Of a DNA stretch of 64,000 bases, positions 23,028 to 34,191 are shown one piece after another; position 1 is the first letter of the stretch; each line of letters begins with the position of its first letter. The translations under genes were made by a program, and so were the position numbers. The notes below the pieces were generated by a model. That model was not told the origin of the DNA and ran no database searches. It worked only from the letters and a program-made list of their open reading frames with translations. The stretch spans positions 62,001 through 126,000 of the forward strand of contig WOGZ01000045.1 of NCBI GenBank assembly GCA_009733775.1. Reading direction: 5' to 3'. The DNA comes from Alectoria sarmentosa. Taxonomy: Eukaryota; Ascomycota; Lecanoromycetes; Lecanorales; Parmeliaceae.

Positions 23028-23697
23028 TCATCCATCCTGCTGTAGCCGTCCCCTCTCCATCTCCTCCAGCTTCCTCCTAGCGTTGAGTATCATCTCTTCC
23101 CTCCGTCTCTTCAGCAGGGCCTGCCTCTCGTTCTTGTTGCTACTCCACGCCTGCGTCTGGGATACCCCTGGGCTTCCACTCGGTCCACTGCCCTCCGAAG
23201 GGGTGGACAGCGGCAACGATATTTTCGATCCGAGATTGTATCGCGTTATTAGATCGATATGTTTTGATTTCAGCTGTGCTGGATTCGTGTTGGCAGTACT
23301 AGGTGTTGCGCCAGGTGGTATGATGGGCTGAAAGGATGGTGGTGGCTAGGAACCAACGGTACTGTCAGTACGTGCTACACTACACAAGGCCTTTTGCTCT
23401 CTAGAGCACAGGGTTGTTGTAACCCACCGGATCAAGGCTTCCTCTTCCAAGTATTCTCTCTGTGGTAGCGTTCACGCTCCCTCCATTCCGCTGTAAATCC
23501 CATATTATCTCTCTCCGCCCTATCTGGGGGAACATTGTAGCTATCTGTTCGACATCCGCGGGATTAGCAGCTCGTGGGTTCGTCCGCAGTGACGAGGTGG
23601 ACGGCTTTGTGAAGAAGAAGTAGCGTATGGTGATAGCTGCGAAAGCGGCGAGGAGGAGTAGGGATGGGACCGACAGCGTCTGTTGTTGATCTGGCAT
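23028..23697 (-). CDS. CUE1: Cue1-like ER membrane protein (CUE domain, Ubc7-binding region)
   Basis: Cue1 anchors and activates the ubiquitin-conjugating enzyme Ubc7 at the ER for ER-associated degradation. Exons 23697-23428 and 23345-23028, separated by an 82-bp intron, give 195 aa. An N-terminal membrane segment (LSVPSLLLLAAFAAITIRYF) is followed by a CUE domain (PADVEQIATMFPQIGRREII then DLQRNGGSVNATTERIL), with the MFP motif and late hydrophobics, then a linker PPPSFQPIIPPG and a basic C-terminal helix NERQALLKRRREEMILNARR corresponding to the Ubc7-binding (U7BR) region. Size and order match yeast Cue1 (about 200 aa). The splice joins GGAAGCCTTGATCCG to CCACCACCATCC in frame. The symbol follows family architecture. 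Confidence 0.88.
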
Positions 23698-24281
23698 TGG
23701 GGGCGACGGGAAGGAAAAGAACAGAGATAGAGGGTAGGATAGACAAGATGATAGGAGCTTCGCTGAAGGGTTACTTGCTTCGATAGAGATGCCTACACCA
23801 CTGTGTTATTCTCCAAGCTGAAGTTGAGGTAAAAGGTGGTAGGTAATCGCGGTATCATAATGGCACCTCGGCATAATGAATTATGAATAAGTAATGAATG
23901 GTGAGAGGCTCAGAGGACGATGTCAAAAGCTGTAGGGCTGAGATTACGAGCCTAAAGTAAGTAGCCTTTTCACCGTACGAGTTCCACCTCACTCAAAAAG
24001 AACTCCTCTAGCATTATTCCCAATTGTGAGGAGTGCGAGTTCGATGTATATGATCATGGTTGACTGGTGATGTTTCCTTACTCGTAGGAAGAACGAGAAC
24101 GAGCTTTGTTCTCTAGTCGGACAGTAAATCAATACATAGCTATGCGGCATAGGAACTGGACTCATGCACCCTCAACACCGATACATCCAATCAGCCATGC
24201 CTCCTAGGTCTTCTCGACCTTCAGCATCCCGTCGAGAACGCCCTGCTGTACAAGTCCTGATACAGAAGCCTTGCGCCACGC
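23698..24281. other. Spacer between CUE1 and SMC2; no gene seen
   Basis: About 580 bp containing the CUE1 promoter and the SMC2 3' end. No other coding signal. Confidence 0.5.
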
Positions 24282-27200
24282 CTATTTCAGATCTGCAGGC
24301 GTCAGTGCCTGCACCACACTCGTGCCCTCGCTAAACCTAGTCTTGAATATCCGGTTGGCATTCTGGAACATGCCATCCTTCAAACTAACAACGATGAATT
24401 GCGATCCTTTGAATCTCGTCTTAATCAATCGGCCAATATTTTGCGTATGCGAAAGATCGAGCGCGGCGTCCACTTCGTCGAGGATATACATGGGTGCTGG
24501 CTTGAATTGGAGCAACGCCATGATTAGTGAGAGGGCAATGAGCGACCTGTCAACCCAGAATTAGCAAATGATAGCACGGAAATGCATTGCTCTTACCGTT
24601 GACCACCACTCAATTCCGTCAAGCTTTGCTTCCACACCTTTCCAAGACTGACCTTTACCTCCAGCCCATCAGAGATCTGCTTGCCCTCAGGCGGATCTAG
24701 CTTTGCAAAACTACCAGGCAGTAGCTCTGCAAATATGTTTCCGAAATCGCCATTGACCTTCGTCCAAGTCTTGCGCAAGGCTTCCTTCTTATACTCATCA
24801 AGAGTAACAATGGTTTCCTCAATTTTCCGCTTGTCCCTGATCACCGTCTTCATCATGTTCTTCAGCGCAGCTTCTTTCTTCTCCACACTGTCAATCATAT
24901 TCATGACCTTGGGGTTGATCTTCTTCTTCATGCCTTGGAAGCGCTCCGTAAGATTGCGGAGAGATGATTTGCACTCTGCTATGTTCTGGCCTTTGAAATC
25001 ATAGGGGCTGTTGGCCCGGCCGAAGCCATCTTTTTCGTCTGCGATCCAGTCGTGCTCCTTTTCCATATCTTTGAGCATCTGTCCGGCACTTTGCTGATCC
25101 TTGTGAAACTTCTCGATCTGATGGGCAAGTTTCTGCATCTCGAGACTTTCTTCTGTAATACGTGATGACTTCGATCTCGAGGCGTCTTCGAGGGCTCTCA
25201 ACTCTTCATCAAATCCGGTAAGTTTCGCTCGCTCATCGTCAAGACGGGCTTGAGCCACGTCTTGGGCATCCTGAACCAAATGTCAGCGATTCTGTCTCAG
25301 TGTTTTGTTCGATATCCAAACAAAACTGTTGTCAAACATTTCTATTCGAATGTTTAGTTCAAACATTGCGAGGGCTCAAATCCCAATCGACGCTTCGTGT
25401 CCATCCCAAATAAACAGAAACAAACAATGAAGTGCAAAAACCAAAAACATACAGCAGCTAGTATTCGCTGGTCGTCACCGACCCAACTACTAATTAGCCG
25501 ATCTGAGGCTTATCTTTGGCTGAGCGGACGGGAAGCCGAGTTTTCAACAGTCTGTGGCCGTATGTGAAGAAAATTGGCTTAATACAGCTTATAACACGGT
25601 ATTTTGGTAAATGTCTTCGAACTGCAAATGAACCACATGGTGCGAGTGCGGATGCGAATTGAATAGTGTTGGCACTGACCTTGACGTGAGCCTGCTCTTT
25701 CTGCAAGCCTTGGACTTCGGCTTCTTGCGCCTGAAGAGTAGCATCCACCTCAGCGAGTTGGTCTTGAGCAGCACCGAGATCGCCTCCCGCTTGCTCCGCT
25801 TCCAGTCTGCTTGACTGGAGCTCCTTTTGCAATGTCTTCACAGATACGGAGTCCTTCGTTTGCTTCTTCCTAAGGGTATCCAAGGTTGACTGTAGTTCAG
25901 CAAGCTTGTCGTCTTTGTTGTTATCGAAGTCTTTCATATCTTTCTCGATACGCTTGATGTCCTTCGAGGCTTCGGCCTGCCGTGCTTTGGCATCAGCCGT
26001 ATCCCTCTTGAGCTGCCCGATGTTGACCTTCATCTCCTCAACTGCCTGAATGATTGATGATGATGAATTGCCACCTATCTGCTCCTCCGTCAGCTTGATC
26101 TCATGTGATTTGAGATCCAATTCCTGCTTGGCCTTCCGGGCGTTGTCCATCTTCTTCTTCTCCTTAGCCATTGTAGCTTGCAGGTTACTCAATTCGGCTT
26201 CTTGCGCATCTAGCTCCTTGGTGATTTCGTTGAGCTTTTGCAATGTCACAAGAACACCACTTGAAGTGGGCGAGCTTCCACCAGACAGTGTTCCAGACGG
26301 ATCATAAACATCGCCTTCGAGAGTGACGCTCTTCATCCTCACAGCAGGGTCGAACGTGACTTTCTTTGCCGTCTCCGCATCCTCGCATACCAGAGTCGAG
26401 CCAAAGACGTATTCCATTGCCGCCGAAACCTCGTCATCGTAGCCTACCAAGGAGAGTGCAAGATCTACTTTTCCAGGAGCGAGATTTTGCGCAGCCCCGA
26501 TCTTGTCTGCAGATGCTTTGAACGCGGCAATCTTGTTCAAAGGAATGATTGTCACGCGTTTCCTAAGTTTGCCATTCTGGAGAAGTTGAGTCCCAGTTTG
26601 TGCAGAGTCCACCACGACGTTATACAACCGACCTCCAGCGCATATTTCAAGCGCCGTACCTGCTCGTGTTTTGGTTTTGTCCAGGGTGAAGAGTTGCGCA
26701 ACCAGCCCTTTGACCCTAGACCTATCGAATCCCGGCAACGGATCACTATAGCTGAAGTCAATATTGGCAACCTTACGCTTCATAGCATCGGCCTGCTCTC
26801 GAAGGGTCCGGATCTGCTTCTGCAGTGAGGCTTCCTGCTGGTACAATGCTTCCTCTTTGCCAGGCTCAAAACCCAAGTTGGTCAAATCCGCTTCCAGCTT
26901 CTTTGCCTTAGCTTTTAGTGTCTCAAGATCCTTTAGCAAACCTGAGTTCTGCTCTTTGGCCTTTTTCGCACGGGGCTCGTCCTCTTTGATACGCTTTTCC
27001 AAATGGGAGATCTTCAGCCTGGCCTGTTCTTGTTCTGTTGCCGTGGCACTGACTCGATTCCTAGCATCCTGCAATTGGCCTTGATATCCGCTCTCTTGCC
27101 CTTCTTTTGATGCAACGCCGGTTTGCAGCGTTTGCAACAATTCCTCTTTGGTCTCTACCTCTGCCGTCTGCTTGTCAAGGTCTGACTTGGCAGAATCGTA

Positions 27201-28331
27201 TTGTGACTGTAACATCTCGTAAAGTTTGCTTTTCTCCTTGACCTGCGCTTCCAGCTCTTTGGCCGATCTCTGATAGCCCTTTCGTCGTTCCCTTTCTTCC
27301 ATCATACTGGCTTGCTTGAGGTCAAAAACCGTCGCCAATCGGACGGCTTCATGGGAGTGAGATTTAACCTCCTCTTCGAGAGCCTGGAATTTCCCTCCTT
27401 TTCTCAGCTCCTTCTCTCTTGCAGCTTTGACCTTCTTCATGTCTTCTTCCAAATGCGTTATTTCATCTTTCAGCCTCTTTGCCGAATCTTCCAACTTTGT
27501 CGCCCGTTGCTTCTTCGCCTCCAAATCGCTCGCTGATTGCTTCAATTTCTCTTTGTTCTTCAGATAGTCGTGCGCAACCACCAGCCTCGTCAACCTTTCT
27601 AGATCACCCTGCGTCTGTTGGAAGTCTAGGAAGGCTCTCTTCTCTGTTCTTAACCTCTCCAGTTTCGGCTCGATCTCTTCTCTCAGTAGCTCCGTAATTT
27701 CCTGCACCTTCAATTCTTTTTTCGCCATGGTCTTAAATGCTTTGTCCCTTCTGTCCTCAAACATCCTCGTGCCCGCCGCTTCTTCGATCATGGCAAGTAT
27801 CTCAACCGGTTTCATGTTCAGCACTTTTGTAATCCGTCCTTGCATGATGAGAAAGTTGGGGTTGTTGATGTTCAATTGGACAGACTGGAAGAGGTTCTGC
27901 ACCGTCTGCTGCTGCGCGCGGTGTCCGTTGATGAGATACTTGCTTGTGCCCCCGAGCACAATCTGGCGTGTGACGGAGATCTGACCATATTCTTCAAAGC
28001 CGATTGGAGATTTCTTCTTGTCGCGATTGTCGAAGACGATTGTTACGCTCGCCTTCGTCACGCCGGCTTGGCCGCGTTTATAGATTAAGTCCTGGGACCA
28101 TAAGCGCTGCTAGATCACCAAGATCTATAGTAGCTGGCTTACCTGGATATTCTGCGCCCTCACAGTGCTCATGCTTGTAATACCAAGGACAAAGCATATT
28201 GCGTCCAGAATATTCGATTTCCCGCTGCCGTTAAGACCTGTAATGGAGTTGAAGCTCTCGTCCCACCCACTGATAACCGTCCGGACAGCATATGACTTGA
28301 AGCCATCAATGACGATTTCAACGACCCTCAT
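24282..28331 (-). CDS. SMC2: SMC2, condensin core ATPase
   Basis: Structural maintenance of chromosomes 2; pairs with SMC4 in condensin for mitotic chromosome compaction. Exons 28331-28143, 28091-25680, 25270-24597 and 24546-24282 total 1,179 aa, close to yeast Smc2. The N-terminal head starts MRVVEIVIDGFKSYAVRT with Walker A GLNGSGKSN; Q-loop region NFLIMQGRITKVLNMKP; long coiled coils with a hinge around 26350-26800; C-terminal signature LSGGQRSL, split by the 50-bp intron at 24547-24596; and Walker B YILDEVDAALD. The second intron (25271-25679) is 409 bp, far longer than its neighbours, although the exons on both sides (EQAHVK / DAQDVAQAR) are in frame and conserved in style. CDC73 lies 239 bp upstream on the same strand. 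Confidence 0.96.
25271..25679 (-). other. Unusually long SMC2 intron (409 bp)
   Basis: Donor GTCAGT and acceptor TTGGTTCAG bracket 409 bp in the second coiled coil. The frame stays open for about 60 codons after the donor (to 25494), so retention would yield a truncated protein with an unrelated tail. No similarity to the introner-like group was seen. Confidence 0.75.
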
Positions 28332-28570
28332 ATTGGGTATCGACTGGTAGCGACAGGATTGAAGAGTTAAAGTCGCGAATAAACAAACAGTGAGAGCGCG
28401 GCGACGATTCCGCGCTACTCTCAGCCTTACGGAAATCTTGGCACTTCGAGCAATTACGGAATAAACGGGCCTGTATTTCAGGCTTCAAACCCCTATGCTT
28501 CTCACTCCCAAACACATCGCATCATGGTTGTATGTAGTAGCAGTATACTGGGCAAACAGCTTGAAGGGTA

Positions 28571-29900
28571 TCATTTCTCTACAGGACCTCCATCCTTGCT
28601 CCACCCTCTGCTCCTCATACTGTCTTCGACACGATCCCAAATCCCCTCCACGACTTCTCTATCCCGCCACCTCCCGCTGACGCCTTGCTGCGGGTTCCAT
28701 TTCTCCACCTGTGCGCTCGTTACGCCTCTACCCCATCCCTTGACAGTCCCCGGAGCATCTTCACCTCTCCACCCCACATAGATGCCAAGCGCGTTCTTAA
28801 ACAAATCTGGCGCATTTTGCCATTTGTAACTCTTGAACTGCCATGTCTGTCCAGTTGTGAACACGGCAACGACACGATTCCAATAGTCTGGCTTGAACTG
28901 CTCTGGGGTATCGACAAGAATAAAGCGAAAAGGTCGTTGATTGTCTATCGATGGGAGTAGACGTGAGACATGTAAGATGTTGGCCGTAGCTGAGGAGCCG
29001 GCAAGGTTGGAGTCGGGTGGAATGTATATGCCTGATTCGAGAAAAGATTTGATATTGCTCATACGCAGCAGGGATGAAGCTGAGGGCGAAAGTAAGATGA
29101 TGGGATCGGGGCGACGGCCAGGCTTCTTGTCTCTGGACGCCAAGGATGTAGTAGCGGTGGCCAAAGGAGCGGCGGTAGCTGGCTTCTTGCGATCTTTGAA
29201 AAATTGTTCGGAGTGTTTGCGTATATTGGAGAAGTCCTGTGCAGGGGAGAATTAGTGTTCATTGAAAGCTACATTCGAGGCATAGAAAACTTGCAGTAGG
29301 CTTAATGCCCCGTAAAACGCTGTTTCTATCCCCCATCTTTCTCTCTAGGTTGTAAATTTCCTGTAACCTAGGGTCAATCTGCTTCCCAGACCGTGCGCCA
29401 GCAGCACCACTAGGTACAGTAGATACTCCTCCTAGCGCTCCAGATGCTACTTGTGCGGATTTCGCAGCAGAGGTGTCTGAATCCAACCCCTTGATGTATT
29501 CGCTCTCATCGGAAGCCCCCTCCAGCCAGGTGATCAGATCTAGCCTCTCCGCAAACACCAAATTCTGGACTTTGCTACCTGCCCTATCTGATGATCCAAG
29601 TTCATCGCTGAGCTTTTGCGCTGAGGCAATGTAGACTGGGATGTTGACATCCTTTTGTTGCCAGGCGAAATATATGCTTCGAAGATCGACCGGATTGTCT
29701 GAGGAAATGAATCTTGTCGGCGTGTCTAGAGAGAACGTGTGAGATTCTGGGTTGGTGAAATGGAGATGTGTCGCTACTCCAAGATTATCCGTTGCGCTCT
29801 CCGAGCTTGCTGCATCTGGAGATGTCGTAGGAGTTGGGGGATTGTTAGAGGCGATCGAGCGGCGAAGACTTGTAAGAGGATCTCGAGGAGGATTAGCCAT
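28571..29900 (-). CDS. CDC73: CDC73, Paf1 complex subunit
   Basis: Nuclear subunit of the Paf1 transcription elongation complex, which binds RNA polymerase II and supports histone modification. Exons 29900-29295 and 29236-28571 encode 423 aa. The N-terminal part has the family start DPLTSLRRSI and RLDLITWLEGASDESEYIKG. The C-terminal Ras-like fold shows DPIILLSPSASSLLRMSNIK, RPFRFILVDTPEQFKPDYWN, RVVAVFTTGQTWQFKSYKW and FKNALGIYVGW. The intron at 29237-29294 begins with GC, not GT (donor ACT|GCAAGT); only this choice yields RGIKPTDFSNIR, the conserved Cdc73 sequence. Start chosen at the ATG giving MANPPRDPL. Confidence 0.95.
29237..29294 (-). other. GC-AG intron in CDC73
   Basis: 58 bp, donor GCAAGT and acceptor CTGCACAG, with an internal CTAAT-like branch. 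The alternative GT four bases downstream would put the next exon out of frame. Confidence 0.88.
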
Positions 29901-30040
29901 TCTGAAAAGCTGTACTCTTACCTTCAAGCGACAGCTCCAGGCTCAGTGGTGGCAGCTTGAAGATGTTGAAGACGAACTAGCTTCAGAGTCTCAAGCGTCG
30001 CTTCTTTATGATATGCAGCTTAGGCAGCCAGCCCAAGAAT

Positions 30041-30107
30041 TAGCGCATTCAAGAAGAATGCGATTTCTTGGCATCTGCGATCGGTTCACCAATACCCTGA
30101 CAGAATA
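30041..30107 (+). repeat. Left inverted repeat of the MITE
   Basis: 67 nt; matches the reverse complement of 30423-30489 at 63 positions. Confidence 0.88.
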
Positions 30108-30422
30108 GTGAATATTATTAATTTGTAAAACAAATGTATATGAAAGTTATTTGTCTTATTTTCGCGATTCTGACGTCATTAGAAATATGAAAAAGTATTA
30201 TATATTAATCGAAACATGTAAGGTTTGAGATTCTAGAGATTCTTGAGGTGTCACAGTCGAAAAGTTGTAAAAACTCTGATTCTCGAGCGAGCTACGATTC
30301 TTTTATTCGTTATATTTGAATCAATACCATTCGCATTTTTACAAATTTGATAACATTAGAACCGCGGTAATGATTCCAACGCCCTTTACATATGTTGTTT
30401 TCAAATATTTATAGTTTTCATT

Positions 30423-30489
30423 ATTCTCCCAGGGTGTTGGTGCACCGATCGCAGATGCCAAGAAATCGCATTCTTTTTGAATGCGCTAA
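30423..30489 (-). repeat. Right inverted repeat of the MITE
   Basis: 67 nt partner of 30041-30107. Confidence 0.88.
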
Positions 30490-30576
30490 AAGGAACCGAC
30501 TACTTTCTACTATGAAATTCTTACTCCAACTCTACAAATGTAAAGAAATTTACGGACACCGCGATTTGCATCCATC

Positions 30577-31289
30577 ATGACTGTACCAAAGATGTCACAG
30601 CTGCGGCCTGGTGTGGACGTGAAGATGGTACGGAAGGCTGATCAACGTTCTGGCAGACTCACAAGCGGGTCAATCTCTGAGGTACAAGCTGCCTATTCCG
30701 GACCACTTCAAGAGTTGGAAGACATGCTACAGGAGCAAAAGGCTCTTAATACCCTATTGAGCTGCCTTGTTGCTCGGTTTCTTGCCTTGAAAAACAATCG
30801 TTAACTCCGAAATCTTTGTAGATACTGACCAGGGGTGACCATCCTATGGGGATCAAGGTCCGCCTTAAAAATGGTCACGTCGGTCGAGTGCAATCCCTTT
30901 CAACGCCCTTCCAATCTTCCATGGGGCCTGATATCTATGTTCATCCTTCACCAACCCCTGTCAGCTCTGAGACCTCCAATAGGGAAAACGGGCTGTCGCA
31001 ACATCGTTCAAGAGGAGGAGGCTCTAGCGGATGAGGTGGAAGGTATGCATTACAGGATGACTATAGTCAAGATCCAACTCCGCTCGAGTCACGAAGTCTG
31101 GCAGACTACATACGATTCCCATCCTCGCAAGTGCCTGTCTCTGCCTCCAATATTCCAGTCGAGGAACAAGCACTGCAGGCACAAATGGAATCGGAATTTC
31201 CTAAGCTTGACTCCGCTTTAATTGCAGCCATTGTGGCTGACTATACTGATCCTGCGGAAGCAAGGGATGTTCTTTCAGCGCTATCATGA
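30577..31289 (+). pseudogene. YwbE/DUF2196-family gene with in-frame TGA before its C-terminal half
   Basis: Small basic protein of the YwbE (DUF2196) family, molecular role unknown. Exon 1 (30577-30681) gives MSQLRPGVDVKMVRKADQ and RSGRLTSGSISE. After a 140-bp intron (30682-30821) exon 2 gives ILTRGDHPMGIKVRLKNGHV then GRVQSL, the family core. A TGA at 31032-31034 ends this frame at 105 aa inside a Gly/Ser-rich linker (RGGGSSG). The same frame then stays open for 84 codons to TGA 31287-31289 and reads like a C-terminal CUE/UBA-type helix region (EFPKLDSALIAAIVADYTDP then AEARDVLSALS), preceded by SLADYIRF. The TGA may be a CGA-to-TGA nonsense mutation in an Arg/Gly linker, or a read-through stop. 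If the shortened product works, this is a 105-aa CDS (30577-31034). Confidence 0.75.
30682..30821 (+). repeat. Introner-like intron copy A (in YwbE-like gene)
   Basis: 140-bp GT-AG intron that restores S-E-I-L-T-R at the junction. It shares with the NOG1 intron an identical 17-nt block GGAGCAAAAGGCTCTTA (30732-30748), plus ATTCCG-ACCACTT, TGCTCGG, TGCCTTGAA and CTCCGAAATC in the same order. Confidence 0.85.
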
Positions 31290-32474
31290 GACCGAGAAAA
31301 GACCCCAAGATCAGCAATCACATTGCCAACATAAATCAGCGTCTCAGGACCAGTGTGCTCCGCTGGATGACCGTCACGGAACACATTTAAAGATCATCAT
31401 TGAAGATGATCTTGAAGCCAACTTGATAGCGTGCATCAAATGAAGCCCGCATTCTTTCGCTATCTGGGTCAGACTCGAGTGCCATCACTTTCACGTGCCT
31501 AAATGCAAAGAATCTACCACACCAGGTCAAGAACTCGAGAGACTGGCCACGGAAACATCTCTTTGTTCCACGACTGGTCTGGATCAGCATCTTGAGGCTT
31601 GTCCATCTACAGTGTTCCCCAACACAGGCTCAATGGTATAACACGAGCTCATATGCTACAGAATTGAGTATCTGATAGTCAGCGAGCAGTGAAGCGACTC
31701 GTTGATCCATTTGCCAATTTCAATTTTAATGGAGGTTGTCTTGGGGGCGCAGAGATCTTCCACAACGACACCACCAGCTCAAGACGACATACTGCATAGC
31801 CCCGCGCCGCAGGTGATAGCGCACCCGATGCTTACGCAGCGGTGCAACCTTTCAAATTGGAAAACTATCTCGCACGTTTCAAGTTGCATCCGGCAGTCTT
31901 GCGTTCCTGATGGATAGCAGTCATTTTGGATGAGAATTGACATTTCAGCCTTCTCCATTCGCAATGCCTCCTCAATACATAAACAAGGTTGATCACTCAA
32001 CATCGCGTCGCAATGTTTTTCAATTAGGTGGGTTCGAATTTTGCTTGAATTGTACGTGGTAATCAGACGTGGTGAAGAAATTTGTGTCATTTGCTGTTGA
32101 TCCGCCTTTCTCTTCCCGTGCTGCCAGGAATTGTGGTCGCGTACCAATCAAATATCGTCCCGAGAATGGAGTACTCGCTTCGGTCTTTCTAGGATTGATG
32201 TTTTGCTAGATTCTCGCTCACTACCTTGCCTACTCTAGATGGACTTGTGACTAAATGGAAAGAAAGGGAGGGGTGAAACACATACTCCTTTCTTCGGAGC
32301 ATTTCCCTTTCGCAGAAAAGGCCCTTAACTCCTCATTCTCGAAGACATTTCCAGATATATGCCCAGCCAGTCACCACTCGCTATATTGATATTTTACGTT
32401 TACCGCGCTTTTTGAGTAGCTAGCGATCCAACTAATCGTTCCGTGTTTTACGAATTTCGCGGCTGCGCTTCCAA
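31290..32474. other. Spacer with a short inverted repeat; no gene seen
   Basis: About 1.2 kb of short ORFs without recognisable domains. A small inverted repeat AAGATCATC / GATGATCTT lies at 31390-31398 and 31405-31413 (6-nt loop). Might hold gene remnants; none could be identified. Confidence 0.45.
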
Positions 32475-34191
32475 ATGGCGCAACTGTCGCCCTTCGAGAT
32501 CCAGTATGAGTTTGAGCATATCCGTCAGCACCGAGTCCCGAACATAATAGCATCATATGCAATATATCTATCTCTAGCTTGTATCGCCGTGATGCTGCGT
32601 TTCGTGGCCCGACGTTCAAGCAGAGCTTCATTGAAAGCCGATGATTTGACCATAGTCATCGCATTGGTGAGAAAAATGTTACGCTTTTTTGGCTTTTTCG
32701 AAACATCGAATAATTACTGACCTATTTTGGTGGTCTAGGTTCTTGCTACAGGCCAGATCATCGCAGGCTCGTATGGTAAGGTCACCGCATAGCTTTCCTT
32801 CCTGGAGAGTCATCCTGACAGCCTTCATCGACACACAGCGTTGCATTAAGGCGCAGGGAAGCAGTTTATTATACTCATAGATCCCGCTGCCTATGCAAAG
32901 GTGAGTGACAGCGCCGTATCTACTCTCCTCCAACACCTGTGCCTTAAAGCAAATCGGGATCACAATTAGGTCAATAACACTTTTGTAAAACCCAACTGAC
33001 CAGGTTCTGATCAGTGCATGATCACAGTTGAGGTATTGTACACTGTTGGCGCGGCTTTGTTCAAATTCTCTGCCATTCTCCGTACATATTTTCCGAGTGG
33101 TTCTTCCCTTTTGGTACCTTAATATGGCTCCGAGAGACATGGTATTGAGCAAGATCCTCCCTTTTATTCCTCAAAGCAATCCATAACCCCGAACTTGAAT
33201 TTCGAAAAAGAGTGCTGACTCCGGAATGTCTCCTTAGTGTACCACCGACTTTTCGGAGCCGCGAAGCGTTTCACACTTGGGCTACTTGCAGCCTTGATTT
33301 TCTCCTACAGTATAGCCGAAGTCCTTTTATCGATCCTTCAATGACACCCTATCAACAAGACAGTAAGCGCCCTTTTTGAATCATTTCTTTTCCTTCCATA
33401 CCTTTCTCGAGTCTTTACATCAAGAATCCATCCAAGCAGAACAAATCTGATTCCGAAAATAGTGGGATATGAAGTTTCTGGCTTTTGTCTCAACGCCGGA
33501 TGAATGGCGACAATTTTAAGGCTGTTAAACGTGAACGCAGATTCCGCTACCGTATTCACGCCACTGCTCATATTTGGAATCTTCATATGCAACGGAAGTG
33601 GAAGATACGATTTATTGGCATCTTCCTCTTTAGCGGCTTGCGAGTCACTTCTCCTAGAATAGAGTGCATTGGATGTACGTATTGACAAGACTTGTTCAGC
33701 GTCTGCGCGTGCAGCATTTACCGCGTTACGGTATTGAACCGCTTGTCTCTTCCAGACGCAATCTGTAAGTCCGAATTCCATCTTGTCGGTCTGAAAAGCT
33801 AAACTCGTTCCTAGGGGCTGATACCGACCCCGCTGTATGGGCGGTGGCAGAGAATTGCATTGGCAGCGTCAGCGCTAGCCTGCCTACCATGCGCCCAATC
33901 TACAACCTGATGGTCCGTGGCCATCACTGCAGTTCCCAAGAAAGGTACTGTAGTCGCTGCGACCATTCTAGAATTTCCGGCTGCTGTTCAAGACTGCGGA
34001 TTGACACCAAATGGCCGGGCTCGGCTTCATCGGCCGATGAAGGAATGCGCAGTGCCAGGATGTCTGCATCAGACATTCAAAAGGCGAACAGAGGTGACCC
34101 AGCATTTGAGATGGTACTTCATGCCAAGGGTCCTACACTGGCTCTAGAGAGAGTGGTCAGAATTACGACGACCATGGAAGTAGTTCAATGA
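32475..34191 (+). pseudogene. PTH11-like (fungal rhodopsin-domain) membrane protein, degenerate
   Basis: Relic of a seven-membrane-segment receptor-like protein. The N-terminus is clear: MAQLSPFEIQYEFEHIRQHR, then IASYAIYLSLACIAVMLRFV, then ADDLTIVIAL. Exons fit 32475-32666, 32739-32775, 32851-32900, 33015-33081 and 33238-33341 (YGAGKQFIILIDPAAYAK, VEVLYTVGAALFKFSAILLY, HRLFGAAKRFTLGLLAALIF, SYSIAEVLLSILQ). Then a TGA at 33342-33344 falls where the family has Q-C/W-x-P. Further on GFCLNAG, a second in-frame TGA, LLNVNADSA and IWNLHMQRKWKIRFIGIFLF occur in different frames, so frameshifts are present. A C-terminal family block (WAVAENCIGSVSASLPTMRP) ends near 34191. Multiple lesions make a pseudogene the best reading. 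Confidence 0.8.
33082..33237 (+). repeat. Introner-like intron copy D (in PTH11-like relic)
   Basis: 156-bp intron, donor GTACAT, joining ATTCTCC to TGTACCACC (I-L-L-Y-H). Its 3' end GTGCTGACTCCGGAATGTCT parallels the NOG1 intron end CGCTGACTCCGAAATCATCA and the YwbE intron end CGTTAACTCCGAAATCTTTG. Its 5' end (GTACATATTTTCCGAG) resembles those of the TIM21 and NOG1 copies. Confidence 0.7.

Larger units (their letters stand above)
30041..30489. mobile_element. 449-bp MITE-like element with 67-bp inverted repeats
   Basis: Left arm 30041-30107 and right arm 30423-30489 are reverse complements with four mismatches in 67 (TAGCGCATTCAAGAAGAATG on the left against TAGCGCATTCAAAAAGAATG on the right). 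Both ends terminate in TA, consistent with Tc1/mariner-type TA insertion. The roughly 315-bp centre is very AT-rich with no ORF, consistent with a non-autonomous element, possibly RIP-affected. It sits in the divergent promoter between CDC73 and the YwbE-like gene; without it the spacer would be about 230 bp. Confidence 0.88.
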
